Source of the DNA: Gonium pectorale
Lineage: Eukaryota; Chlorophyta; Chlorophyceae; Chlamydomonadales; Volvocaceae
Assembly: GCA_001584585.1 (NCBI GenBank)
Contig: LSYV01000006.1
Location: forward strand, 1,596,833-1,646,719
Direction of reading: 5' to 3'
DNA length: 49,887 bases
Shown: positions 1 through 11,539 of the stretch, piece after piece
Layout: each line of letters begins with the position of its first letter
Numbering within the stretch: position 1 is the stretch's first letter
The notes under the pieces: model-generated
The model's database searches: none
What the model was told of the DNA's origin: nothing
The model's input: the letters and a program-made list of their open reading frames with translations, nothing else
Translations under genes and position numbers: made by a program

Positions 1-1491
1 CATGCATGGCGGGCGAGGTATACGAGCAGACGGCCCCGCTGGTACCCTGCGGCCTGCGCCCGCAGCATTGCACGCTACGACCCCGCGTGCTCTCATCCTG
101 GAGGGGGGTGGGGGGTGCGGGCGGGGTTGGGGGCACGCCCGTGCCCTACTGCCGGCAATCCTGGCCCCGAAACCCGCTTGCAGAGCCGGGTACCGTAGAG
201 CCACAGTGAGAAGGGCAACGTCGCCGACAGAACCGTACCTGCCCTCACCTGCCCTTGCTGTTGTGTAACGCGACCTCGGTTCGGCTACAGCCTCCCTCGT
301 CCCTACCACACATGCGGAGGCACATGAAACATATCACAGCATGTATCTTGCCTGCGATGCGAACTAGGGTTGTTCTAAAGGGGCCGGCAGTTAGGCGCAG
401 CGTGCACGGTTGACTTGTCAAGGCGACGGGTATTCGCATCGGTTACTTTGAAACACGCTTTCATGGACATACTATTCACGTAAGAGGCAAATATAGGCAG
501 CGAGATGGGGCCTGCCAGTGGTGACGAGGCCACTCTGCTGGTATCATCCGATGCATGGCGGGAGGTCTAAACGGCTCGTAGCATTCTTATGCAAGTGCTC
601 CCTAAGCCGATGCACGAGAGCGCCCCGGGCAGCTGGCAGCCAGCGGCAGTGGGGAGGACTTCCTCCCCCCTTCCCTCTCCCGGCACAACCCTCCTCGCGG
701 CACAGAATCCGAAGCTCCTTCTGCCTTCACCAATTGCCCACCTGACAACATGCATGTGCCCCTGGCGGGGGAATTCATTGGGAATCATAACGTTACGTGC
801 ATGACAAATGCGTGCAACCGCTGAGAGCTTCAAGACACAGTTACAGGGTGGTAAGGAACTCTTTTCCTTTACATGGGCTGGGTCGTAGAGGGTGTCGGCG
901 TTAGGAAACTGGTTAGCTGGTACGGGCAAGTACACTCTGCATACTCGTAGAAGCACTGCGTTCCGTGCATTGCAAATATTTTTGCATAACCCGTGGACGT
1001 TGCGTAAGGGCATCCAGGGCGCCCCTTGGCTAGCTACGCTTGGGCATTTTATGCGACGCAAATTGACGTTTTGGGCCAGAGCCCTTCGCTGCTTTACGCT
1101 GATTTAATTAAGAGTTTGTGATTCAGAATCCTGTGCTTTGGCAACTGCTGCACACCTCATAGCTCCGGTATTGCGACGACGCTCTTTACAACGACATGCA
1201 TTGCTATGCACCGAAAGCTGGTAGCCTTCATGCTAGAAAGCTTCGTGCCCACCGGTGAGCAGGGTCGAGGCAGGATGCCATACATCTGACGAGGCGCCAA
1301 CTGCTTGATATCAGGGTTTTTTAGTTCCATAAATAATCACAACCGATTTATTGTTTCAGAACGATAATAAGGGAGTTGTTTATGTCGGCGTGCCGGTGCG
1401 GGTTGCGTAAGGGACGATGACCTGGGAATCTGTTTCTTCGAGCGCAGCTAACATCTAAAGTTCCATGCGTGATTTCAAGTCTTCGCATGCG
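1..1491. other. No gene recognised (left flank)
   Basis: This stretch is less GC-rich than the coding parts of the window. It carries only short, low-complexity open frames without exon-like codon bias or family motifs. The AT-rich part at about 1310-1490 immediately precedes a sharp rise in GC at about 1495, which I read as the start of copy A of the OPR gene, so the last few hundred bases may hold its promoter. No TATA box or other site can be named with confidence. Confidence 0.5.
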
Positions 1492-1643
1492 ATGTTGCTT
1501 TGGCCCGCATCCTCAGGGGCGCGGATTCCCAACGTAGCGCCCTACTCCGCGACCCGCGCGCCGGCGCGCTACCCTATGGTCAAGCCCGGGTTGTGATCGT
1601 GGCACAAGGTTCTCTTGGCACTGCCGCCGCGGGGCATCAGCTC

Positions 1644-3921
1644 ATGCAGCGACCGGCGATGACGTCGCCGTCACGGCCGCAGTCCGGCCCAGCGTTTCAG
1701 GTACATTACATCACAGATCAATGGTACCCGGATGCCGCGTTAGCTGCGCGCTACCCCCGGCCCTCTGGGGCTTACAAAGGAAGCAACCGCCACGTTTCCT
1801 GTTGCCTGCTGAGATTTCTTGTAAAGCAGCAATTACAATTCACGGACTGAGCCGAACCTTACGAATGAATATATCTACTGTGCGCCCAGCCAGCCTCCAG
1901 TTCGTATTCGCTGCCTCGGTTTCCCGTTTTTCGTGCCCATGCCCTCGCCGGCCCCTTTCCCCCGACCACTTTCTTCGCGTCGCCCAGCTCACCGAGTGCG
2001 GCTCTCCGCCGTCGGCCGCGGACGTGCAAGAGGTGCTTCCGCACCTGACGCCCAAGCAGCTGGCGGACGCGGTGTGGTGCTTTGCGCAGCACGAGGTGAA
2101 GCCCACGGCGGAGCTCATGGACGCCGTGGCGCAGGAGATCCACAGCAAGCTGGCGCAGTTCAGGTGCGGGGGGGGGGGCCGTCGGGGCCGGGTGGGGTGA
2201 CTGGGTGGGGCGCGTCTTTGCTTGGGGGCGGTCGGGTGAGACAAGGGCCAGTTGTGGACAAGGGAAGAGGACAAGGGCGCAGTGGGGGTGGCGTTGCTCT
2301 CGAAGCGGACATCCGTCAACCAGCGCCCTGGTTGCTTCCTCCACTGAACCCCATCGTGCAGAGCGCAAGACCTGAGCAACACGCTGTGGGCCTTTGCCAT
2401 GCTCAAGTATCAGCCAACGATGCTGTGGTGGCAGGACTTTGAGCGCCAGGTGCGTTTGATTGCCTTTCCGTGATGGCGCAGGTCTGTACCGGTAGTCGTC
2501 ACGATAACGCGGCGCCGTCCTCCCTGCCGTCTTACGCCTCTCTCTGCTCCGTTCCGGCCCAAATCGTCCCCCCTCACTCCCTCCCTCCCTCAGGTGTACG
2601 GCGCGCTGACCGACCTGACCGACCGGCAGCTTGCCAACCTGCTCTGGGCCTTTGCCGTGCTGGAGCGGCGACCGACCCCCGCGGGAGCCTCCGCTTTGGG
2701 AGCCGAGGCGGGCTCAGAGGAGGACGACTCCTCCGCCGGCTGCTCCGGGCCATCCTCCTCGCCGCGCCCTTCCCCGCTCTCGCCCAGCAGAGGCGCAGCG
2801 GCGGACGCTGCGTGCCACCCCGGCTGGGTCCTGGAGCCGCTGCTGTCCCAGAGCTGCGCTGCCGGCTTCTCCGGTTACTCTGCAGGCAGCCTGCATCTGC
2901 TGGTGTGGTCGCTGGGCAAGCTGCACCTGGCGCCCTCGCGCGCCTGGCTCGCCGGCTTCCTGCCCGCAGCGGAGGCGCACTTTTTCAAGTTCTCGCCCAC
3001 GGAGCTGGCAAACATCATCTGGGCTCTGGCGAAGCTGGGTGAGCAGAGTCTAGGACGCCAGGGCGCTATGGAAGGAAGGGGGACGGGGCGTGTGGGACGG
3101 ATGCCGCGTGGCTGGGGAGTTTGCCAATTGTGTAGAGGCGCTGTCAGGTGCCGAGTGCGGACGCCGTCGCGCCTCCTCGCTAATAGTCTGCGGAGGTTGC
3201 CATGCTCGCCTAAGCTTCCTTGAAATCCACCTCTCAAGGGTAACCTCCGCCCTCCCTCCCCACACAACACCACGTTGACAGGCGCCGAGCTGCCCGGTGC
3301 CTGGTTAGACAAGCTGCTGCTTGTTGCCCAGTGGCGCTTCCCGTCCTTCCCCGCCCGGCTGCTGAGCATCGTGGCGTGGAGCACGGCCACACTGCACCAC
3401 CGGCCGCAGCAGGAGTGGCTCATGTGCTTCGAGGAGCAGGTTAGTGGGCGAGTGGATGGGTGGGTGGGTAGGTCTGGGAGGGAGACGGCCCTACTGGGCG
3501 GAAGGGGCCCGGTGGGGGGGGCGAACGCACATGGCCGCCTAGCAGCCACCGCCCGCTGACACGCAGACCGCCGTTCCTGCGACCAGCTCTCACCATGCTG
3601 GGCTCCACTGGCCCTCCGACCCTCCTCCCGCCCCCTCAGGTCCGCTCCAAGTTCCTGGACTTCAGCGGACACGAGCTGGCCTGCGTGGCGTGGTCGCTGC
3701 GCCGCTTCGGCTACTCGACCCGCAACAACGCGGTGTTCTACATGCTGCAGAAGCAGCAGCGCTTCCTGGCCGCGGACTTCGAGATACTGTCAAACCCAAA
3801 GCTGCTGCGGCAGGTGCTGGGCAGCAGGGTCCTGTCGTCGGCGATGGCGGCAGAGCAGGAGGGGCAGGAGGGCGCGGAGGAGGCCGAAGGGACGGAGGGC
3901 GGCAGCAGCCCGTCGGAGTAG
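1644..3921 (+). CDS. OPR (octotricopeptide repeat) protein, copy A
   Basis: Predicted helical-repeat RNA-binding protein; in green algae OPR proteins usually act in chloroplast or mitochondrion on processing, stability or translation of single transcripts. Exons: 1644-1700 (tentative), 1988-2163, 2362-2449, 2594-3038, 3282-3439, 3640-3921; all phases agree, giving about 401 aa. Seven successive units of about 38 residues carry the family signature (L..LLWAFA.L, then P...W): LADAVWCFAQ, LSNTLWAFAM, LANLLWAFAV, LHLLVWSLGK, LANIIWALAK, LLSIVAWSTA, LACVAWSLRR, plus PQQEWL. A Ser/Pro-rich insert splits the exon at 2594-3038. The tail is acidic (Glu/Gly-rich) and ends at TAG 3919-3921. Start is uncertain: either a short first exon (ATG 1644, donor at 1701) or an unspliced ATG at 1865, which would give a Ser/Arg-rich, transit-peptide-like N terminus and 423 aa. 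Target transcript unknown. Confidence 0.8.
1960..3820 (+). repeat. Left arm of large inverted repeat (OPR copy A)
   Basis: From about 1960 (in the intron before the exon at 1988) to about 3820 (inside the last OPR exon) the sequence is almost identical to the reverse complement of 9489-11352. Exon lengths match exactly for the four complete shared exons (176, 88, 445 and 158 nt). Introns are also nearly identical, so this is a DNA-level duplication and not a retrocopy. Similarity stops abruptly at both ends. Confidence 0.92.
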
Positions 3922-6900
3922 CGGGCGGCGGGCTGGCTGCGGCGCCGCCGACGGTTATGGCGGCGACGCGCGGCGGCGGATGGTGCTGCCCGGCGGAAAG
4001 AAATTATAATGAAGCCATGTTTTGTTGCAGGGAGCACGACGTGTGCTTTACGCATTAGCTAGACAGGCGAAGTCCTAGTCCGGCGCCCCCGGTCGCAGAC
4101 CGGTGCCGGCGGGCGGCGGGGTTGGTGCCGCCGTTTGCTTCGCCGTTTGGAGGGCCATTCGGCGGGCCGGCTGGGGCGGCCGGAGACTGCATCGCCTGCC
4201 ACAGCAGGGGGCAGCAGCGACCCCAGCGATAGGTCGGTTATTGATTCCTGTGTTGTGCCAGAGTGGTTGATTCGGAGCGATTGGGAGTTGGCAGTTGAAA
4301 GCCCGTTGGCGTCCTGGCGACGTTATCCGCGCGGCAGCGGGATTTCAGAGAGAGAGCCCTCATTCCCCATTTGGCATCGGTGCTCCGGGGGCGGGTGCCT
4401 GGGGCCGCGACTGGCCCCCGGCTATGCCCCCCGCCTTCATCGTAAGCCGTTGAAGGCCTTGCAATTGCTGCATGGGTGCATGTTGTGGACGACATGACGA
4501 CGGTGAGGGGCATTGTACGGCATCTTGCGGGCTTCTTGTACGGCATCATCGGAGCCGGCGTTGCATGATAGCTGGCCGACGGCATGTACGACACTCTTAC
4601 GGCCGCGGGCACGGGCGCAGCACTGGTAGGACAGTACGACAAGTGCTATGGGAGCCGCCTTGCGCTCTGCTTCGATTGCGATGTTTGATGGCATTTAAAG
4701 TTGGGGGGCACAATGATCTGATCCGAACCGGGTACAATTTCCCATGTGGCATAGGACGGCTGGCTCCGTACCATCATTTCTGATTTAAGGACGGCCCACG
4801 GCGCCTCCTTCTGTTGACTACTTCAAAGCAGTGTTGCGATTTGCTTATGCTCCGCTCTTATTGAGCGCCGCAGGTTTGGCGGTTGCGCTTGAGGCAAAAT
4901 AATACTGGCGGCCGCTGCTGAGGGCGTGGCCTGACATGCGGTTCATGTGCGGAGCTGGTGGCCGTTCTCTGCTCCGTGCATCCCTCCTCACACGAGAGAA
5001 TGACGTCCTGGGGCGGGCCCAGCCCTAGGCGGTTGCTGGGCTGTGGTCCCAGCCCTTGTGCATAAATCCGGTGCTGACGGTGTGGCGGGATTCTAGTTAG
5101 TTGGAGCTGTGAGCATGTTTAGTGAGGCGGCGCACAGGTCTGTGGCATGGGGCGACAGGGGCCGGGTGGGCTGCGGCCGCCTGCTCGCACATAAGGTATA
5201 CATAAGGCATCCCGTTGCTGCCTGAGCGGAGAGGCACGAAGCACGGGCTTGTCACCGGCCCTGGGCTTCCTTTTCTGCTCACCTGGGTTCCGCTCCCGCT
5301 TTTGTGATTGGTGAGAGAGTTTGGGTATGGAGGGGTTTCGGGAGGGGTTGGCGCCGGCGAGCGCGGTGCCCGTCTCTTGCTTGGAATGGACAGCGCCATG
5401 CCGTGTGGGATGTGTGTGGCGACGGACGGCGGAGGCCCCCCCCCGTGTGAGGACTGACGCCGGGTACCGCGTATGGTAGCATCAGACGTGAGCGCCGCTA
5501 TCGCGGAAAGGACTGGCGACGGACCGACGGTCGTTGGCGAAAGGTGCCAGACATGCTGGAGACAGTGCTAATTTTGTGGTATGCGCCCCCTCTTGGCCGG
5601 TTGGCTGGCGCGGTTCGGCAGCGGGTGGCTTGTGGCGACCGGAGGGGCGCGTCCGCGTTCGCGTTGGGTATTCCGCTGCGGCGCATGAGCCAAACGCTCT
5701 CATTACCGCATGTACCTGCCGTACAGAGTGGGTACGCGGGTTGTCGGGGTACATACATGCAGGAAGCCCGTTGGTTGTGAACCGTTGGCCGGTAATTGCG
5801 GTAAAGCTGCATACCCAACTTACTCAAGCACGACAAGCACGCCCCCACCTACCGTAGGTTCATCGTGGCACTGCCCAACAGTAATTAGTCGGTGTACATG
5901 ATTCCGTTAGCGCACGTGAGGGGACCACGCCTGGGGCCACCTGGGACCACGTAAAAGCCGCATAGCTGTGAGGGTAGTGCGCGGGAAGGCGGCGTACGCT
6001 GCGTGCCCAAAGCGGGTGCGAGCAACTACTCGTGCCGCGTTGCTTCCTGCGTGCTCCCGACCTTTCTCGTGTACGTGCTCTGAGCTGATGATACCGCCGG
6101 TCCAGATACAAGCCGTCCGGCATGGATGGACCTTGCAGCCGCTGTCTCGGCGTTCACGCAGAAGTGTGCGTGTACTGCCGTGTACCGGTTTACGTATACC
6201 GTATATTTTGGGGTGGGCGCGGCGGCTAAGCTGCAGCGGGGTGTGAAGACGCACCCCCCGTGAGGCCGGGACCGCCTGGCACAGCCCCTACCCTCGTGCG
6301 ACCTGTTGCACTCCCTGTTGTCAACACTTGCGTTAGCGGACCGTAAGTCCGCAATCCTGAAACTGGAGGGCTTCCGATGCTCCCCTTTGGTCATCCATCG
6401 CCCCTCTTGCCAGCCCCACCGAGATTCAACCGCAGCGTCGCGGGCCAGGCATATGCAGCTCGTGCTCGTGCGGCGGGTGCGTATCTTTCTTTGCATAATT
6501 CTTTTTTTTGCACGCACGCGTGAAACCGCATCCCGGGTCGTCCATGTGTACGGCTGCGAGGCACCACGGCGGTGTCACCCACAGAACGATCTCAACAGGC
6601 GTTAACGTACGGCAACGCGACGCGTGTACCGCTTGCCGCAACAGCAGGTGAGTCCCGGGTGCGTACGTGGAGCACGTGCTTGGGAGGGAGGCCTTGGGAA
6701 AAAGCGAACAACCCTTTACAGACTCATACAGGGAAAATACGATTCCTCTTTTCTTCTCCGTACCTCCCTCCCTCCTTACTCCCTTTCCCACGAACTGAAA
6801 ACGCAAAAAATTACTTCCAAACAGGTAACACGACACACAAAAGAATTACTTACGGCGAGGGCCTGCGGGGAGGGTCGCCGACCCACAGAGCAGGCATACC

Positions 6901-9415
6901 CTGTCTGCCCCTACGGCACCGCAACGTCGCATGGCATGAAGCAGACTGACGAAACTCCCCAATCAAACGACCGACCAAGCGGCCCGGGGGCCAGGTCGTT
7001 GCAGTGCAGGGCGAGGGCCAAAATGCCGCGCCCTCTTAAAGAAGCTCGATACGTAAACTCCACAACTAAACACGAACACAAACGTACCAAAGCAAGCATG
7101 TTCGACGTGCGCGCAAATCATCTACCCCAGTAGCAGTAAAAACACATCAAATGCGCGCGAAGGCTGCGGGCGCGGGCGAAGAAGGCAGGCGCCATTCTTG
7201 GCGGTGGTGGAGGGCCCCCTGCCAGAGTGAGGGGCCTACAACGGGATCCTAAGCCCCCTAAGCGCACACGCCTGTACTGCGCTGCGTGGCCCCTCCTCCA
7301 GGCCCTACCGACCCGCCGGCCCGCCTCCCCTCGCACGTGCCACGGCGCGTGCACATGGGCACGGCGCCGCGCGAGTGCAATTGCAAAATAATAGCGCTGC
7401 TCAAGGACAGGCTTACCGACAAGACGACCCGGAGCTCTGCACGCAGCAACCCCGACAAAGCACGTCGGCCGTGGTGCGCCGCGCCGCGTCAAGAGCCGAC
7501 CCTGTCAAACTGTACAAAGGCGGTCCGCAGGACGGGCACATCACATCGCCTCTCCTCTTGCCCACGCACCCCAACAGGGCGCCGCGCCCACCAGCGCGCG
7601 AGGTCGGCGCAAGGAGTCGCATGCGGAAAGCGGGAGGCGCCGAGCGCACGTACGGGCGCAACTCGGGACATGTGTGCACGCACCAACCACTACAAACCCC
7701 ACGCCCGTCACGGACAAAAACAAAAGGCAGGCAAAAGCAAGCAAGTGGCGCATGACGACCCCCATCCGAGCCGAGCAGCCAAGCATATGGAGGGGCGCAA
7801 GGGCGGCGCCGGCGTGCCGGGAACAAGTGTGGGCGCCGGCGGGCGGTGCTGGTCCCGCCGCCGCCCAGACCCCGGCTTTGCGGGTGCGCCAGCGAGGCGG
7901 GCGGGTGGTCCGACGCCGTGCGCAGTCGCTGCGCCCTGAAACATTGGCGAGGCCGTCCCGCGACCGCGAGGTCGGGGGCAGCCGCCTACAAAATACGGCA
8001 GTCCCCGCATTGGTGGCATCCTAACCCCAAATTTCAAGTGTAACCGGTCAGCAACGACCCCAACGCCCAAAACGACCATTCTTCTCTTTCCCCAAAAAAA
8101 CCAAACCCGCGAGAGCCGCACTCCGTCGGCACCCGAGGCGCCTCCAGAGGGGGCCCACCACAACCAAAACATGATCCCCGGACTGACCAACATCCTGGAT
8201 GGATAGTCCCCGCAGCGCAAGGCGGCGCATCAAGGGCCGCGACGGGGCGAAGCCCCTCCGACAAGATGCGGGCAAAGCGACCACTCAAGAAGCAACGTTC
8301 GTAATCCCTTCTGCCACTACCACCTCGAAAAAAGAACGGTCTGATGCTCCAGCTCACAACTCCTACCACTAGTTTACGCAGAGGAGGCCCTGCCCGCGCC
8401 ACGCCGCAGCAGTGGCGACCCTCGTAGCACACCCAGGCTCGTGACAGGGCTCGCCGACCCCGCCGCCCGACAGGCAGGCAGGCGGAGGGACAGCGGGAAC
8501 GCCGGGGCCCCCTCAACCAAAAGGTTAATCGTCAACCGCCACGCCGCAACTCCTCGAACGACCGCCCGCCTGTAGCCCTCAAACCGCGTTGGTAGGCCGC
8601 AGACCGTGCCATCGCACATCTCACTCGTAGTAAGCCTCTCATGAGGAAACTCACATCAGCGACCACAAAGCGATGCGCATGGGCTGCCCTGGAAGCATGT
8701 ACAGCAGCGTGCGCCTTCTCGACTCTCGTCCCGCACATCACAAACCAGCGGGAGACGTGCCTGCCGCATTCAACGATGGCACAACGCAGTGGCGAGCCGC
8801 AGCACGCGGCTGCGGCGCCCAGCCACCCATCTCGCTCTTGGTACACCAATTTCTTCGTGTCTGCAGATCTCTGGAATGTCGCGGCCGATCGCCCGGCTCC
8901 GCTGCAACGACTAACCCTCCTACGAGGCCTCCGCGATCCCCCGACGAGGCCGCAACTCTGCTAACGCCCCCACTCGTACACGGGCCCACACCTGATCTAA
9001 GTGTCACAAAGCACCAGCGCCAGCCACGTGTGCTACCCGCTGCCATTTTCCAACCTGCCGAACCAGCAGGCGCAACTGGCAGCGAGACGGTGTCGACGCT
9101 CCATCCCGTCCCATGGGCGCAGATGGCTCCGCAAAGGGAACCCCGCGGGCGAGCGGGCGCGGAGCAGCCCCTTCCCGTGCCTCCGGCCCGCCCTCGCCGC
9201 AGCAACGCGAACCAGGCAGCTTGCCAGGCCCGCCAAGCTCGCACGACAGGACCTTCTCAATGTTATTGTACCGATGCGCGCCGCGGCACTGGCCGATGGG
9301 CAGATGGCAGCCTCACGCCCAGCACGGTTGCCCATGGGACCGTACCGTGGCTGCCATGGATCCCAACCCAGATCCGGCGGTAGACCAGCGGTCCTTATTG
9401 CCTGGGCATGCACCT
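3922..9415. other. Inverted-repeat spacer, no gene recognised
   Basis: About 5.5 kb without convincing exons, domains or repeats. The left half (about 3.9-6.3 kb) is visibly G/T-rich on the + strand, whereas the right half (about 6.8-9.4 kb) is A/C-rich on the + strand, hence G/T-rich on the - strand. This matches each half lying downstream of its convergent OPR copy, possibly as 3' UTR and post-terminal DNA. Open frames here, including ones of 170-236 codons, have no recognisable similarity and no exon-like boundaries. A TTACA at 6716-6720 (TGTAA on the - strand) is the only polyadenylation-like motif I noted, and it is too far from copy B to assign. Confidence 0.5.
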
Positions 9416-11324
9416 CTACAGCGCACACCCACTGTCGCTGCCGCTGCTGTTGCCAGCATCCTCCCCTCGCGGCGCCGTCCTCCACCCAAGCACCTGCCGC
9501 AGCAGCTTTGGGTTTGACAGTATCTCGAAGTCCGCGGCCAGGAAGCGCTGCTGCTTCTGCAGCATGTAGAACACTGCGTTGTTGCGGGTCGAGTAGCCGA
9601 AGCGGCGCAGCGACCACGCCACGCAGGCCAGCTCGTGTCCGCTGAAGTCCAGGAACTTGGATCGGACCTGAGGGGGCGGGAGGAGGGTCGGAGGGCCAGT
9701 GGAGCCCAGCATTGTGAGAGCTGGATGCAGGAACGGCGGTCTGCGTGTCAGCGGGCGGTGGCTGCTAGGCGGCCATGTGCGTTAGGCCACCCCCCCGGCC
9801 CCTTCCGCCCAGTAGGGCCGTCTCCCTCCCAGACCTACCCACCCACCCATCCACTCGCCCACCAACCTGCTCCTCGAAGCACATGAGCCACTCCTGCTGC
9901 GGCCGGTGGTGCAGTGTGGCCGTGCTCCACGCCACGATGCTCAGCAGCCGGGCGGGGAAGGACGGGAAGCGCCACTGGGCAACAAGCAGCAGCTTGTCTA
10001 ACCAGGCACCGGGCAGCTCGGCGCCTGTCGTAACGTGGTGTTGTGTGGGGAGGGAGGGCGGAGGTTACCCTTGAGAGGTGGATTTCAAGGAAGCTCAGGC
10101 GAGCATGGCAACCTCTGCAGACTATTAGCCAGGAGGCGCGACGGCGTCCGCACTCGGCACCTGACAGCGCCTCTTCACATTGGCAAACTCCCCAGCCACG
10201 CGGCATCCGTCCCACACGCCCCGTCCCCCTTCCTTCCGTAGCGCCCTGGCGTCCTAGACTCTGCTCACCCAGCTTCGCCAGAGCCCAGATGATGTTTGCC
10301 AGCTCCGTGGGCGAGAACTTGAAAAAGTGCGCCTCCGCTGCGGGCAGGAAGCCGGCGAGCCAGGCGCGCGAGGGCGCCAGGTGCAGCTTGCCCAGCGACC
10401 ACACCAGCAGGTGCAGGCTGCCGGCAGAGTAACCGGAGAAGCCGGCAGCGCAGCTCTGGGACAGCAGCGGCTCCAGGACCCAGCCGGGGTGGCACGCAGC
10501 GTCCGCCGCCGCGCCTCTGCTGGGCGAGAGCGGGGAAGGGCGCGGCGAGGAGGATGGCCCGGAGCAGCCGGCGGAGGAGTCGTCCTCCTCTGAGCCCGCC
10601 TCGGCTCCCAAAGCGGAGGCTCCCGCGGGGGTCGGTCGCCGCTCCAGCACGGCGAAGGCCCAGAGCAGGTTGGCAAGCTGCCGGTCGGTCAGGTCGGTCA
10701 GCGCGCCGTACACCTGAGGGAGGGAGGGAGGGAGGGAGGGAGGGGGGACGATTTGGGCCGGAACGGAGCAGAGAGAGGCGTAAGACGGCAGGGAGGACGG
10801 CGCCGCGTTGTCGTGACGACTACCGGTACAGACCTGCGCCATCACGGAAAGGCAATCAAACGCACCTGGCGCTCAAAGTCCTGCCACCACAGCTCCGTTG
10901 GCTGATACTTGAGCATGGCAAAGGCCCACAGCGTGTTGCTCAGGTCTTGCGCTCTGCACGATGGGGTTCAGTGGAGGAAGCAACCAGGGCGCTGGTTGAC
11001 GGATGTCCGCTTCGAGAGCAACGCCACCCCCACTGCGCCCTTGTCCTCTTCCCTTGTCCACAACTGGCCCTTGTCTCACCCGACCGCCCCCAAGCAAAGA
11101 CGCGCCCCATCCACTCACCTCACCCGGCCCCGGCGCCCCCCCCCGCACCTGAACTGCGCCAGCTTGCTGTGGATCTCCTGCGCCACGGCGTCCATGAGCT
11201 CCGCCGTGGGCTTCACCTCGTGCTGCGCAAAGCACCACACCGCGTCCGCCAGCTGCTTGGGCGTCAGGTGCGGAAGCACCTCTTGCACGTCCGCGGCCGA
11301 CGGCGGAGAGCCGCACTCGGTGAG
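9416..11324 (-). pseudogene. OPR protein gene, truncated copy B
   Basis: Second copy of the OPR gene, on the opposite strand. Shared exons: 11324-11149, 10953-10866, 10713-10269, 10024-9867 and 9667-9416. Splice sites and frame are preserved and all seven OPR units are readable. Homology with copy A stops at about 9490, so the native acidic tail is lost and replaced by about 24 unrelated residues (ending SDSGCAL) before a stop at 9416-9418. The copy A first exon is absent, because similarity ends in the intron at about 11352. Coding differences from copy A are few and mostly synonymous; one clear replacement is Met versus Glu in the unit ending LWWQDF. The copy B residue (Glu) fits the OPR pattern better. 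It could be a partial pseudogene or an expressed chimeric gene using upstream exons near 11.5-12.1 kb; the sequence does not decide. Confidence 0.75.
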
Positions 11325-11352
11325 CTGGGCGACGCGAAGAAAGTGGTCGGGG
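9489..11352 (-). repeat. Right arm of large inverted repeat (OPR copy B)
   Basis: Reverse complement of 1960-3820. Differences seen are single-base changes, a small indel in the third shared intron and a longer (CCCT)n tract before the 445-nt exon. The near-identity of introns argues for a recent duplication or ongoing gene conversion. Confidence 0.92.
10716..10747. repeat. (GGGA)n microsatellite in copy B intron
   Basis: About seven GGGA units (CCCT on the coding strand) lie directly before the acceptor of the 445-nt exon in copy B. The matching tract in copy A (2577-2592) is shorter, so this is one of the few length differences between the arms. Confidence 0.85.
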
Positions 11353-11539
11353 CAAGGCCGGGAGACTATCAATCACGAGCCGCAATTCTGATATCTTCGA
11401 ACCTGCAGGCGTTACATCCACCAAAATACATTCACATGCATGCATACCACCCACCAGAATGAATTGTGCAGGGACAGGAGAAGTGGACGTTGAGGTCGCG
11501 GAAGGCGCCCGCTGCGCTGCGGCGCCCGGGACAACCGCT

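Noticed and set aside
8673..9645. Open frames of 214 and 236 codons on the + strand in the inverted-repeat spacer
   Set aside because: Part is antisense to the last exon of OPR copy B; the rest has no motifs, no exon boundaries and low-complexity composition.
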